Source: Palaemon carinicauda (taxonomy: Eukaryota > Arthropoda > Malacostraca > Decapoda > Palaemonidae). From it: DNA of 64,000 nucleotides. Both the position numbers and the translations under genes were made by a program. Below, in pieces: positions 40,118-52,245 of this stretch (position 1 is its first letter; each line of letters opens with the position of its first letter). The notes below the pieces were generated by a model. The model saw only the letters and a list, made by a program, of their open reading frames with translations, made no database searches and was not told where the DNA came from. The DNA lies in contig NC_090761.1 of assembly GCF_036898095.1 (NCBI RefSeq), forward strand, positions 43,564,454 to 43,628,453. Reading direction: 5' to 3'.

Positions 40118-42746
40118 ATGGCCGACCCTTCCCTTAGACGGAAGTGTGTTGAGGCTTTTAGTAATTATCTTATCACGTTATAGATTTTCCTCTATATATT
40201 TTATATCTCTCCGCCTTTATTAGGCCTCTTCGATTAACTTTCCATTTATTATAAACATATAAAAATAAATTTTAATGTTTTGTTTATATAGACCTTTCCT
40301 GAGAGTAGGCGGTCCTAACTTGGAAACCGAAGTTAATCAACGTTGAGCCCTTTATATCGTAATTAGCTTTTAAAGAGCTAAGGATTTAAAACTTTTTAAA
40401 TGTAATATTTTATGGAAGAATTTCTTTGATAGTCTTCGTACTGTTTTCAAAGATGAACTAACGTTTAGTTTATTTATGCTACGCAGTTGTTGACGTTCAG
40501 GACGTTCAACATGCGCTCTATCGTTACGATAGAGAGAGAGTGTATCACGGTTTCACTTTGCAGTAAGAGTAAATCGATTCTGACGTTTTGTTCATTCTTT
40601 CTTAGCTTAAATGTTTTAAATTCTAATTTAAAGGAACTTTTTATTTGAAAAACCTTTCAGTTTTTTCCTTTAGTCAAATAACATGTTTTTTTGACGAAAT
40701 ATAATTGGGCTCTTCTCTTAGGTGCGAAATCAAGAGAGAAAGAGAGAGAGAGATAGAGACGGAGGGAGAGAGAGGAGAGAAAACGTTCCGTTCAAGCGGG
40801 TAACGTTGTTCTCGTGTTACTCGCGTCCCTAGTCGCTGTACGGGGAGGAAGGATAAAACGTTTTTAGGTTTTTATTCTCGTCCCCAGGCTATGTGCGGTG
40901 AGAGATTGAAAACGTAGTTTATATGAACTAGTGTTTAGTCTCTTCCCCAGCCACTGAAATTTTTATCTTAAAATATGTTTTCTGTTTTTTGCTGGTATTA
41001 ATGAGCTTGCATTATACGACTGATTTCGCAATTACTACCTTTTAATGAAGGGTAGAATTGCGTGTTTCAGGTAGAAATAAGTGCAAAACAGAAAATCGAA
41101 GTGATAAAGTGATATGCGCAAAGTGTTACAGTGTTGCGTCCGAGGCGCAAAGTGTTACAGTGTTGCGTCCGAGGGTTCGTCTGTTCGTGCCTGTCGTTCA
41201 TCTAGTCCGGGACCTCTTACATGCTCCCAAGCCCAGGGGAGAAGTAATGTCAAACGACTTATGGGTTCGAGAGGCCTTGACCAACGAACAGACGTTTTCC
41301 CTCTATGGTATCGGGTGTATCTTACCAAGATCTCCCCTACCATAAGACGAGAGAGACGTTGTTTCTCCTCGTCATCCGAAGGCTTTTCGCATAAGAAACC
41401 TGTCACAAGGTTTCGAAGCCCTTAAGCGAAAGTCAGTCCTTTCAGGACAGGTCCAGCGTCCTGGTTACAGCCATTAGGACAGCTCTGACCCTATGCAGTC
41501 ATCGGATAACTGCTCGCCGCCTAACAAAAGCGTAACACAGACTCCGAGAGTCTTGTTTTGTAGGCAAAGTGTTGCGGTCACAGACGTTACCCTCGTCTCT
41601 TACCACAACCATTTCCGTTGATCCTTAATGGGTTGTATGGCAAGACATGCAGTATATGCTTGCCTCCCTTATGGAAGACTATTCTGCCGATTAGTTCGTT
41701 GAGTCTAGCCGTTTATCTCATCGATATCCTGGCTTTCAGCCAACCTAACGTTCCTTTGTGCTTACTGTTGACGTTGGCGTAGCTTAGTCACGTCAGTCAG
41801 GTTGTTTAGAACCACACTCGATGCGGTCTAGTGTGGTTTTTCAGCCGCATTTGGACGTTAGGCCACTTGCTGATGCTCCTGTTGACGTTCAAGACGTTCA
41901 CTAACAATCGGAGTTGACTTGTTTTGACGCTGTGCGTCAACCTCCGCATTATAGAGTTGTTTTGACTGCTCAGTCTAGGCAGTCAAAGCAGTCTCGAGTG
42001 GACGCTGTGCGTCCTCACGCACCTGTTGTGGTTGACAGTTCAGTTGTTGACAGTTCACAGACTGTCAAGCAGTTACATGACGTTGCGTTCTGATCCGCTA
42101 CTAATGCACCAGTGAGTGTGGACTCTGCTTGTAAAGCATTGCCACCACGGTAGGTCTCTCCCTTGCTTGAGACTCAGCTTTTATCGGACAAGGTTCCTGT
42201 AGATGAGGAAGTTGCTGTTCTCCCTCCTACTGATATTCCCTTGAGGACTCTGTCAGACGGAGAGGAGCCTAAAGCTGCCTAGCCTCCTATGGACTTTAAT
42301 CAAATCATGATGATTTTTTTAAGGATCTTTGTCCGGATCTTTTGTAACTGCTGCTCCTCGTTCGCCTAAACGTCAGAGCTTACACTAGGCCTAGCTACTT
42401 CGAAGCCGTTGTTTTTAAGCTAGTGCTCTCTCGCTCTCCTAGAGAGCGTTACGTTGGCTAGGCGACTGGTTTTTCACCAGGAGGAGTTTGGGGGATACAG
42501 CCTTTGCTTTCCCTTCTTTTAAACTGGTTTATAGAGCGAGAGTCTGATATGACACGAGAGAAGTTCTCGGCTTGGGAGTTCATGCCTCTGCCCAGATAGA
42601 CTTCTCAATTCTCGTAGACTCTCCCTGGCGCCTGGCCAGGAGACGCTCCAAGTTGTTTACAGGTCAACTTCACAGCTGTTTTCGAGCCTTTGAAGTTTTG
42701 CTGTACAATTATGTCACGCATAACAAGGCTTTCAGGGATGGTAAAC
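40118..42746 (+). pseudogene. Decayed gag of DIRS copy 5 (first gag block)
   Basis: Begins at the conserved gag ATG (40118), then follows the same non-coding AT-rich stretch as copy 1, including the GACGTTCAGGACGTTCAACA block at 40490-40510 and an AG-rich run at 40730-40780. Gag pieces return at 41110-41425 and 41900-42150, with a capsid-like remnant at 42572-42766. Stops are largely shared with copy 1, so the decay predates the split of the two copies. Confidence 0.8.
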
Positions 42747-43377
42747 GGTACCGCCTCAGTCGCTAACCCCGTCTGTTGCCACACCTGCTCCCGTAGACCC
42801 TAAATGGGCTTTGCTGCAAGACATGCAGTCCAAGCTTGCGTCCGTGTTAGAGGACTTTAATGCGGAGAAGGTTGCTACCGAACCTTCTGGCCAACAACCT
42901 TCCAACCGGTCGGTTGTGCGCCCTGTTGACGCTGAGGTAACCTACTCGCGTCTGCCAGTTGAGGTCGTCCCTCCACCGATGCGACCCAGTGTGGGTTGCC
43001 AGCCGCACGTTGACGTTAAGCGACGCTCGGAGGTGGTTGTTGACGTTCAGGACGTTCAACAACCAGCAGAGGTGACTTGTTTTGACGCAGTGCGTCAACC
43101 TCAGCAACCCGGTAGGGTGTTGACTGCACAACCCAGACGGTCTAGACAGTCTCGGGTTGACGCTGTGCTTCCTCGCGCACCCATGGTTGTTGACAGTTCA
43201 CAGACTGTGCAGCAGTTCCATGATATTGCGTCCGGCTCCGTCACGCATCCACCAGTGCGACCGGACTCAGCGAGCCAGACGTTGCCCACTCCGTTGCCGT
43301 TTCCTCATCAGTTTTCGGATGAGGAACCCTCTGATGAGGACGTTGCTGAACAACAAGACGATCAGCCCCCAGAATAG
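42747..43377 (+). pseudogene. Second, partial gag block (ORF 42811-43377), DIRS copy 5
   Basis: 188-codon open stretch equivalent to 3981-4547 in copy 1, with the same length, same stop and few substitutions. It holds the gag linker with VRPVDAEVTYSRLPVEVVPP and the acidic end. It is open in both copies although it is only a fragment. Confidence 0.75.
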
Positions 43378-44613
43378 ATCAAGCCCTGCTATCCATCCAG
43401 AAGATGCTGAAGAAGGAACGCTGCTCAGTCAGGCTGTGGATGAGTCTGGTAGGGACGCTGTCATCCGTGGAACAATTTGTGTCACTAGGAAGACTACACC
43501 TCCGTCCTCTTCAATTCCATCTAGCTTTTCACTGGAAAAAGGACAAGGCGCTAGAAGCGGTCTCGATCCCGGTTTCCGAAAAGATAAAGTCTTGTCTGAC
43601 TTGGTGGAAGGACAATATCAACCTAAGAGAGGGTCTTCCCCTGGCTGTTCAGACTCCCAACCACGTTCTCTTCTCGGACGCATCGGACGTAGGCTGGGGC
43701 GCGACACTAGACGGTCGGGAATGCTCAGGACTGTGGAACTCGAGTCAGAGGAGCATGCATATCAACTGCAAGGAGCTGTTGGCAGTACATCTGGCCTTGA
43801 AAAGCTTCAAGTCTCTCCTTCGAGGCAAAGTGGTGGAAGTTAACTCGGACATCACCACGGCCTTGGCGTACATCTCCAAACAAGGAGGTACCCACTCACT
43901 GACGTTGTACGAGATCACAAGGGACCTGCTCATCTGGTCAAAAGGTCTAGACATCTCCCTAGTAACGAGGTTCATTCAAGGCGACTTGAACGTCATAGCA
44001 GATTGTCTCAGTCGGAAAGGGCAAGTAATTCCAACCGAATGGACCCTCCACAAGGATGTGTGCAAGAGACTTTGGGCCACTTGGGGTAAAACCATCCATA
44101 GATCTCTTTGCAACCTCGCTGACCAAGAGGCTTCCAATCTATTGCTCTCCAGTCCCGGACCCAGCAGCAATACATATAGATGCTTTCCTCCTAGATTGGT
44201 CACATCTAGATCTCTACGCATTCCCACCGTTCAAGATTGTCAACAAGGTACTGCAGAAGTTCGCCTCTCACGAAGGGACAAGGTTGACGTTAGTTGCTTC
44301 CCTCTGGCCCGCGAGAGAATGGTTCACCGAGATACTTCGATGGTTAGTAGACGTTCCCAGTAGTCTTCCTCTAAGGGTAGACCTTCTACGTCAGCCACAC
44401 GTAAAGAAGGTACTCCAAAGCCTCCACGCTCTTCGTCTGACTGCCTTCAGACTATCGAAAGACTCTCTAGAACTAGAGGCTTTTCGAAGGAAGCAGCCAG
44501 TGCGATTGCTAGAGCAAGGAGAGCTTCTTCCATTAGAGTCTACCAATCGAAGTGGGAAGTCTTCCGAGACTGGTGCAAGTCAGTTTCTGTATCCTCGACC
44601 AGTACCTCTGTAG
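43376..44613 (+). pseudogene. RT tail, RNase H and MT-like region, frameshifted, DIRS copy 5
   Basis: The frame from 43404 is open through all four RNase H positions (FSDASD, CKELLA, NSDITT, ADCLSR) and does not carry the copy 1 frameshift. A change at 44081-44092 (a net one-base gain versus copy 3) moves the MT-like block into another frame, readable to 44613. The RT catalytic core was lost in the ancestral deletion. Confidence 0.82.
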
Positions 44614-45512
44614 CTCAAATAGCTGTTTTTCTCTTATACCTGAGAAAAGGACGATCCCTTTCAGCTCCCACTATCAAGGGCTACAGAAGCATGTTGGCAT
44701 CGGTCTTCCGGCATAGAGGCTTAGATCTTTCCAAACATAAAGATCTGCAAGACCTCCTTAAGTCTTTTGAGACCACCAAGGAGCGTCGTTTGGCTACCCC
44801 TGGAGGGAATTTAGACGTGGTACTAAGATTCTTCATATCAGACAGGTTGGAGCCGTTACTATCAGCCTCCCTGAAAGATCTCACTCTTAAGACTCTTTTC
44901 CTGGTATGCTTAGCCTCGGCTAAAAGAGTCAGTGAGATTCATGCCTTCAGCAAGAACATAGGATTTTCGTCAGAAAAAGCCACTTGTTCGCTACAACTTG
45001 GTTTTCTAGCCAAAAATGAGCTGCCTTCTCGGCCTTGGCCTAAATCTTTCGATATCCCCAGCTTATCGGAGATCGTAGGCAATGAACTAGAAAGAGTCTT
45101 ATGCCCTGTTAGAGCTCTTAAGTTCTATTTAAAGCGTACTAAACCTTTACAAGGCCAATCTGAAGCTTTATGGTGTTCAGTTAAGAAACCATCCTTGCCT
45201 TTGTCAAAGAATGCTTGGTCAGACTTTATCAGATTGTTAATACGAGAAGCTCATTCACATCTGAGTGAGGAAGACCGAACTTTGCTTAAGGTGAAGACGC
45301 ACGAAGTTAGAGCTGTAACAACTTCCGTGGCCTTTAAGCAAAATATATCTCTGCAAAGTATAATGGACGCAACCTATTGGAGAAGCAAGTCAGTGTTCGC
45401 GTCATTTTACTTGAAAGATGTCCAGTTTCTTTACAAGAACTGCTACACACTGGGACCATTCGTAGCAGCGAGTGCAGTAGTGGGTGAGGGCTCAACCACT
45501 ACAATTCCCTAA
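44340..45512 (+). pseudogene. Tyrosine recombinase with early nonsense codon, DIRS copy 5
   Basis: The frame starts MVSRRSQ at 44340 and meets TAG at 44361-44363. After that it is open to 45512, with AKRVSEIHA, THEVRAVTTS, ATYWRS and SFYLKD all kept. The first ATG after the stop is 44691, which would drop the core-binding domain. Copy 1, its close twin, keeps this frame open, so the stop arose after the two separated. Confidence 0.87.
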
Positions 45513-45914
45513 TTCCATACCCTTTTAATCTTTCTCTTGAAATGTTTTTATTGTTGTTTTTTGGGTTGTCTGGAAGGCTAAGAAGCCTTTCGCATCCTGG
45601 TTGATTTGGCGGGTGGTCAAAGTCATTTCTTGAGAGCGCCTAGATTAGGGCTTTTGATGAGGTCCTGTTGTATGGGTTGCAACCCTTGATACTTCAGATC
45701 CTAGGGGTCGATCAGCATCCTAAGAGGATCGCGAGGCTCCGTAAGGAAGACGTACTTAAAAAGGCAGAGTAATTGTTCAAGTCGACTTCCTTACCAGGTA
45801 CCTATTTATTTTGTTTTTGTTATTTTGATAACTTCTAAAATGAAATAAAAACTCTTAGCTCATAATAATGTAAACATATATTGCTGGTATCTACCCACCC
45901 CCCTGGGTGTGAAT

Positions 45915-46005
45915 CAGCTATTATAATCACCGGCTAAGTTAAATATTGAAAAATGTTATTTTGATAATAAAATAAATTTTTGAATATACTTACCCGGTGA
46001 TTATA
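45915..46005 (+). repeat. Internal complementary region, DIRS copy 5
   Basis: Reverse complement of the joined ends of this copy, centred on GAAAAATGTTATTTTGATAA. Confidence 0.9.
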
Positions 46006-46054
46006 AATTAAAGGACCCTCCCTTCCTCCCCAATAGAGACGCAGTGGGACGAGG

Positions 46055-46247
46055 AGAAAATTGAGTTCTTTGTTTACATTGAGTACTGGGTATCTGGACG
46101 ACAGATGGCGCTGTTGGGCACACCCGCAACCTGTGTAGCGATCGCTGGCGAGTTTTTACCGTAGAGTTGTCTGTCGGGCAACAGAGTTGCAGCTATTATA
46201 ATCACCGGGTAAGTATATTCAAAAATTAATTTATTATCAAAATAACA
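46055..46247 (+). repeat. Right inverted terminal repeat, DIRS copy 5
   Basis: Inverted match to 39746-39917, ending AATAACA at 46247. Confidence 0.9.
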
Positions 46248-46414
46248 TTTTATTGCATTGTGATAGGTAGAGAAAGAGAACCTTAGGCATTTAGAGAAAA
46301 TTAAGAATTTTTACTACAGTACTCTGTTTGCTTAAATATTGTTAATTACAGTAATGATCAAAATATATTCATATGTATATGAATTATGTCCTATGTATCA
46401 TTTAATCAATTCAG

Positions 46415-46573
46415 GCTGGGGCCGTGGCCTTCGAAGAGCTGTGAATGAGTGGTATCTTAGTTGGGAACCCCAGCGTTTGGCATTGGAAGTAACTCGACAC
46501 TCAAGTGCTCATGGCTGGACTCATCGTGATGTCATTAGACTTGCACATCTCAAACTAAAGGAAATGCCCATGG
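46415..46573 (+). CDS. RO60: RO60 exon, TROVE core
   Basis: Follows an ATTCAG acceptor and precedes GTATGT. It encodes GWGRGLRRAVNEWYLSW followed by LALEVTRHSSAHGWTHRDV and IRLAHLKL. The WGRxLRxAxxxWY, the GW(S/T)H(K/R)D and the (I/L)R(L/I)xHLK motifs are hallmarks of TROVE proteins and lie in the RNA-binding ring. This is the most diagnostic exon of the gene. Confidence 0.94.
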
Positions 46574-46619
46574 GTATGTCATTGAATATAAATTCCACAT
46601 TCTTGATACTGTATTGAAC

Positions 46620-46927
46620 TTAACCCTTTTACCCCCAAAGGACATACTGGTACGTTTCACAAAACTCATCCCTTTATCCCCATGGACGTACCGGTACGTC
46701 CTTGCAAAAAAATGGTATAAAATTTTTTTTTTCATATTTTTTATTATTTTTTGAGAAATTTCAGGCATTTTCCAAGAGAATGAGACCAACCTGACCTCTC
46801 TATGACAAAAATTAAGGCTTTTAGAGCAATTTAAAAAAAATATACTGCAAAATGTGCTGGGGAAAAAATAACCCTTTGGGGGTTAAGGGTTGGAAATTTC
46901 CAAAGAGCCTGGGGGTAAAAGGGATAA
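46620..46927. mobile_element. MITE with CCCTTTTACCCCC inverted ends, TTAA target
   Basis: Lies in the 478-bp intron 4. The left end TTAACCCTTTTACCCCC is mirrored by GGGGGTAAAAGGGATAA at the right. The inside has no coding capacity but a perfect 18-base palindrome at 46684-46701 (GGACGTACCGGTACGTCC). TTAA at the left, degenerate at the right, suggests piggyBac-type mobilisation; that last point is inference. Confidence 0.7.
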
Positions 46928-47051
46928 TTAGTGTACTCTAGTTTGGAATTTTATTAAACATTTATTGCAATTGCAATATTTTTTTCATATGTGCCTTGCA
47001 TTTTTAAATTTTATTTTTTAATGCAGTTGTATTTTCATGGTAACTTTACAG

Positions 47052-47179
47052 GAACCCAGGTTGTGTTACACTATGTGTTCATGGGTTTGGAAAAAACAGT
47101 CAAAGAGTACTCTGGCAAGGACAATACCAGTGACCTTTTGGACCTCATGCAAGTCTTGGATAAGGATGGACATCCAAAA
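47052..47179 (+). CDS. RO60: RO60 exon, TROVE domain
   Basis: Follows a TTTACAG acceptor with matching phase 1 and ends before GTATGT. The encoded segment (VVLHYVFMGLEKTVKEY, then LLDLMQVLDKDGHPK) aligns with the vertebrate region IVTKYITKGWKEVHELY to LLKYLEAVEKVKRT. No insertion interrupts the 478-bp intron before it apart from a MITE. Confidence 0.88.
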
Positions 47180-47944
47180 GTATGTTGTTTTGTATTTTGT
47201 TTATATTGTTGAGGAATAGTTATCACAAGTCACTCTTTTTTTCATTCTTTATGAAAGTTTGTTACATAGGAAAATGACAGTAATATACTTTTACTCAAAA
47301 GTTTACTATGAGAATTTCACCTAATGAAAACATGTGAGGTTAATAATTTGGTGGTTTGTCAGGAAAAAATAAATGCTGAATCACAATGGAAATAATGAAA
47401 TGAGGCAAAGTTCTGTAATTCAACTTTGTGCCAACACTTGGTATTCCTTAATCATTTAATGGTGTTACTTCTGGTTTCGTTTTCTACGTCCAGACGATCA
47501 AAAGGAAATGGGTAGAATATGTCATGTTGCGTTGCTAGGCAGTTGCTGCCCATAACGAGTCCCTCTTGTATCAAACGTTTACCCACAACGCTTCTGGCTG
47601 TGGAGGTAGTAGGATGTGCCTGCCTTCACTCCTACAATCAGACAACTACATCGCCAACTCTTTTCCCTTTTAGTGCTTGTGTTTTTCATTATTTGTAAGT
47701 TAAGAGTGTGTACCTTTCGACTATATCGAATGTTATGCGTTCCTGCCTGGGCCTTAATGGTTGCCTTTGTGGTAACTGCATGAGCTGAGTGAGGATCCGG
47801 TATGATTGTTGTGTCAAGGAAAAAGATGGTCGGTGGAATTTCCGTGTGAGTATTGTAGGGAGTGATCATCCTCCCAGTTGGATAGATATCATTCTCGCAG
47901 TAAGAAGCGAGCCAAGAGAGATCATTCTCCTCTGCTTTCTTTTA
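47180..47944. other. Intron 5 sequence, no gene
   Basis: No recognised feature. A minus-strand frame at 47579-47869 has no family signature. Confidence 0.4.
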
Positions 47945-48275
47945 AAGGTTTAAAGGCCGCTCATGAATAGCAGAGGCAAAGGACAGTGATATTGCCCTAG
48001 TAAGCAGGACAACGCCCTAGAGACTGACCAAATATCACATGATCAGCACCCAAGCCCCCTCTCCACCCAAGCTATGACCAGGGAGAGCCAGGTATTGGCT
48101 GCTGATGACTCAGCAGTTAGACCTATAGGCTCCCCCAAACCCCCCTATCCTTAGCTCACAATTATGGTAAGGTCGCAGACACTAAAGGAACAAACGAGTT
48201 TGAGCGGGACTTGGACTCCCATCTGGTGATCACCAGGCAGAGACGTTACTAATGAGGCCCCAACTACCCTTAGCT
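47945..48275 (-). mobile_element. tRNA-derived SINE
   Basis: Read on the minus strand from 48275, the head resembles a tRNA: an A-box-like stretch (GGCCTCATTAGTAACGTC), then a B-box-like stretch around GAGTCCAAGTCCC (plus-strand 48208-48224), as expected for an internal Pol III promoter. A conserved unrelated body follows to about 47945. The boxes are degenerate. I associate this type of repeat with decapod genomes, but the subfamily was not checked. Confidence 0.75.
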
Positions 48276-48539
48276 CTGAGGAGAAGTATAGGGTAGGTTC
48301 AGCGACTAACGTTATCACTTAGTTCTTCATGTCAGAAGGCCTTAGATTTGTGTCACGGAGAACGATGATCGTAGTGAACATGTTATCACCTAATGTTAAT
48401 AATGTGGAATATAAAATTGATCTGTTCTTATTGCGGAACCTCTGGCTATGGCAGCTGTGCTCCCTGAGCCAGATCTGCTTGATGCTTCTATACCATGTCT
48501 ATATTATGTCTAGATCTTCCTCACCCCAGTGGGGATTTA

Positions 48540-50530
48540 TATTTGTTAGACTATGCAGATAGAATATTCACCTTATTCCCGAAAGGACCTTATCGTTGAG
48601 CCTGCCATTTCCCTTTGTACTGAGGCAGTCCCATTGGACGATCCTGATTACTATTCTCCAACTCATATTAACAAAAAAGGCTTACCTCGTACACCTATGG
48701 GTAATTGGCAGAAAACTCCTCTAAAGAGTGCCTGGAATGAGTCGAGAATGATTTCATGAATGATTTGAGATTCTCTCTGTCGAGAGATTTTTCACTTCTC
48801 TACTAGGAGGGTGGTGAGACTGCTTCGTCTGTGTCCCCCCCACCAGAGTTGGCAATACTGTACCTTCATGCTCCAAGTAGGCTTCTCTTTCCAAGCTTAC
48901 TAAAGCTGGAAAGTCGAATGTAACTATTCCTGCCATTCCAAGAAATTCTCCTAAGAATACAGTCAGGCCAAACGTTCAGATTCATAAATCTGAACACGCC
49001 GACGTATCCAAACATGATGACACCTTCTCTGCACTTGAAAGTATTCCTCCGCATCTTGATGATGCTAAGAAGAGTGTATCTATATGCCCACCTGATATTA
49101 GAGGGTGTGCTAGAGTATTTCCACATGGGTTCAGAGTTCCCCCTGAATTTCATAAACTTTTGGCTGGGAACCAGAGAGATGAAAATACATCCTATGTAAC
49201 TAAGAACCTTGTATCTTACTCTAGAGACAAACCTACTAATCACCAAGATAGACCCTGTTCTTACACTCAGTTTGCCGATCATGTTTATCAGGATAAGCGT
49301 TCTTTGGAACGCTATTCTTTTTCAGTTAATTCTTTATTGGTACAGAAAGCTTCTTTTTCAAATAATTCTTTACAGGTACAGAAAGCATGCACAGAGAGTG
49401 TCTTCCTTCCCGAGGATCACTCCGATATTGAATGTAGAAGAACGGATTGGCAGACGACGTAGACTTGGTCCTCGCTGTAGGCGTCCAAGATGTTAAGAGT
49501 ACTGAGAACTCTCTGTAGCCTTGTAATAAGAGTTCCGAGAGAGACTTCAACTCCTCCACTTCCCAATTAGGATATAGAGAAGAATGCTCTTTGATGGGAG
49601 TGAACCAGATTCCTGCATTTTTTTCTTTTGCCTCTTCCCATTATTAATCAAGGGAAAGGAAGGATGTTTGAGGAAAAGTAAAGAGCTCTATTGAGACAAC
49701 ATGGTCACTGGAATATCGTCGCCATTGATGATGTCCTGGAAAACCTCTTGGCACATGTGAGTACAAGCTTTATTGATGTATTCCCCCTTGAGGCCCCGGC
49801 ATTGAGCTCGGAAGCCCCTCTTCATCAAGTTCATGAGCCTAACCCACCATCTAAGAGGTTTAGATGAGCCTCCCTTAGCTCAGACTGCTAACAGACGGTG
49901 CACTATCGATGCTACCTTCCCACAGTGTCAGAGCCCCGGACTTGAGTTTGACGTTGCCCTTTCCAACCCGACTAAGGACACACTTGGGTTTTTTAACACA
50001 AGTCTCCGCTGATGAAAATTCATTAAAAGCAAGTAGATCATCAAAACTTCCGCCATTACTTCTGCTGCGCAAGAGACGTTTTTACTTTAACTCTGGCGCC
50101 TTTCAGAACCCTCTTCCCATTGACCCGTATGTGGCAAATTTAGTACCTTTAGTTCCGGTGGAAAGACTACTGAATTTACCAGCTACAATTTCAGGACCGG
50201 AATTGGTAAACATAGTGGTAGCCGCCATGTCAGACATCCTGACTTGCTCGTGGATAGACCACTGGTCTGGGGTACACTCTTGCTTTGCCGTTTCTAGGAA
50301 GCTCAAAGATGAAACCATGTGGAAATAGTTCATGGAACTCTCAAGATCTTGGGCTAAGAAGGTTTTCCTTTGAGGAAATTGTGTATTGAAGAGTCGTGAA
50401 GCTGTCTAAGCAAGATGCTCAAGACAAAATATCCCCTAGAGATGCTACAGTTTTAGGAACTCTGATCTAATTAATTGTCCTTTCATTTTTCCGTCCTCGG
50501 ATGTTACTAAAGCCATGGAGAAGTTATAGA
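48540..50530 (+). mobile_element. Degenerate DIRS remnant, plus strand, gag-like part
   Basis: Contains gag-like coding fragments in shifting frames. The best is 49909-50328, which ends in a segment (ELVNIVVAAMSDILTC, SWIDHWSGVHSC) resembling the FRAFEVFNFLDWCLGA capsid-like helix of copies 3 and 4. The link to DIRS gag rests on pattern similarity plus the nearby recombinase remnants. Confidence 0.45.
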
Positions 50531-50538
50531 AACTGCAA

Positions 50539-51090
50539 CTAAGCCCCATAGTAAGTAGAGCAGTGGCTCCAAGGTTGCCCACTCCTCAGAAACAGATTAA
50601 GCACTTGTGTTTTAGGCCACCTCCCCAACAGAAACATCTTCTCCCTCCCAATGAGAGAGGTTATGTGCGTCCCGTGGGGTTCGCTGACTATCTTGGCTGA
50701 AGCCAACACGAGCGGGAGACCTGTCATCAAGGTCAGGTGAACATCTGCTGCTTGGAATCCTGGATCGAGGTTTCCTTTATGACTAAGGGTCCATAGGCTT
50801 GAAACTCCATATGAGGAGGAGCAATGCTGACTTGGGGAAGAGGTTAATTCCTTTCGGTCTGAAGGTAAGGCTCAAGGACTAGCAGTGGCCTTTCATTGCC
50901 GAGACCAGAGAAGCTTTCCTCCCGAAGGTAATCAAGGAACACCCCTAATACTAGCATAGAAGTATCAACGGGAGAGATACCCCTTCCATGATACCAACTT
51001 AGCCTTAATGGACAAAGCCAAAGATCTAAACAGGTATCCCGACATTCTCTTTTGCAGCCTGTTGCGGGAGAGACTCCCTGAGAGAGGAGG
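50539..51090 (-). pseudogene. Tyrosine recombinase remnant, minus strand
   Basis: On the minus strand a core-binding trace (RGISPVDTSMLVLGVFLDYL at 51020-50930) is followed by LVLASAKIVSEPHGTHIT (50705-50650), matching LVCLASAKRVSEIHAFSKN of copy 3, including the position of the catalytic Arg, here Ile. It is truncated before the HxxR box. It is an inverted repeat of the YR remnant at 53700-54100. Confidence 0.65.
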
Positions 51091-52245
51091 AGCTGGATAG
51101 TCTCCAGACATGAAGTCACAATGAAGATACTGCTTTTTGAAAGATGTTCACGTGTTGCTGTAGTCACTGATGGGGTTCTCTCAAGATGTCCATCAGGAGT
51201 AGTGGATGAGGTCGAGTGGTGTGTCCAGTCAGCTGGGCAAGACGATTTTTGCTGGTGAGACGAGCCTACTGGGCAAGACGATTCTTGCTGGCGAGACGAG
51301 TCTGCTGGACTGTTCCCAAAGGGGTGGGGATGGATGAATCCCATTCCTGTCTTATCTCTCAGGATCTATGGCGTAGGTGAGACGAGTCTTCTAACGAGAC
51401 AAGACTGCTAATGATGTGGCCTGCTCTGAAGGGCAATGGCGGAGAATGAGCGAACCCAATTCCCTTGGGAGGAAACCCCCAGAGGGGAGACCAAGGAAAA
51501 GGAAGATTCTCTCACAGATGAGAAAGGTGGCCGCTGTTTGCTGCCGCTGTCGATGATCCTTCTAGCAAGCAGGAACTTTGCTGCATAGTGGCTGGTGGAG
51601 GGACTATTCCCTTGGCAGGGTAGTGGATGAATGAATCTCTTTCTTCGCTGGAAGAATCGTCTAAAGGGGAAATCAATGGGCGAAGGAAGTCTTTTCCGCG
51701 GACAGGAAAGACATGATCAACATCTGCTGCCATAGTTGGCGATTCTCCCCACAACGGAAGGGAGAGTTCCAGCACTTACAGGTGATCCTCTTGGCTGCAC
51801 TCTCTGTTTCCCATGTACGAGTTGTAGCTCAAGTTGAAGGTTGACATCGTTTGTTGCCTGAGAAACAAGCCGGAGTTCAAAACAGAGTTCTCCTCAAAGG
51901 GGCTGGTACCCCTTGCCTGCTGGAAGGTTGCTCTTATCTCAGAGTTTTAAGAAGCGGTACCGTTGGGACTCTTGACTAAAGCCCGGAGAATTGGGGCCTG
52001 ATTCCACTGGGACTTGAGGTGCCACTGAATGGATCTTATCCTGAGGCACCCGTTGGGTACTAGACAAGCTAGAGATGGTAGGTGGCCTAGATGATGCACC
52101 CAGCTCTAGGCTGGAAGATCATCTTGCCTGAGGAGGGTCTTACTATCTTCCTGAGCCTCTGAATTCTTTCGTCTTAAGGAAATGCTTTATGCTGTTTGGT
52201 GTCTATTATCATGCCTAGGTATACCAGTCTTTGAGAGGGAAGCAA

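Larger units (their letters stand above)
39746..46247 (+). mobile_element. DIRS retrotransposon copy 5 (non-autonomous twin of copy 1)
   Basis: Lies in intron 3. ITRs at 39746-39917 and 46055-46247, ICR at 45915-46005. It is close to copy 1 over its full length and has the same double-gag layout and the same gag-to-RT deletion joint, while the flanks differ. It is therefore an independent insertion of the same deleted lineage. Without it, intron 3 would be about 386 bp. Confidence 0.95.

Noticed and set aside
915..46247. LTR retrotransposons (Gypsy or BEL type)
   Set aside because: Terminal repeats are inverted, not direct, there is an ICR, no aspartic protease or DDE integrase is seen, and a tyrosine recombinase is present.
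47945..48275. True tRNA gene on the minus strand
   Set aside because: A and B boxes are present but degenerate, no cloverleaf could be drawn, and a long non-tRNA body follows. A SINE fits better.
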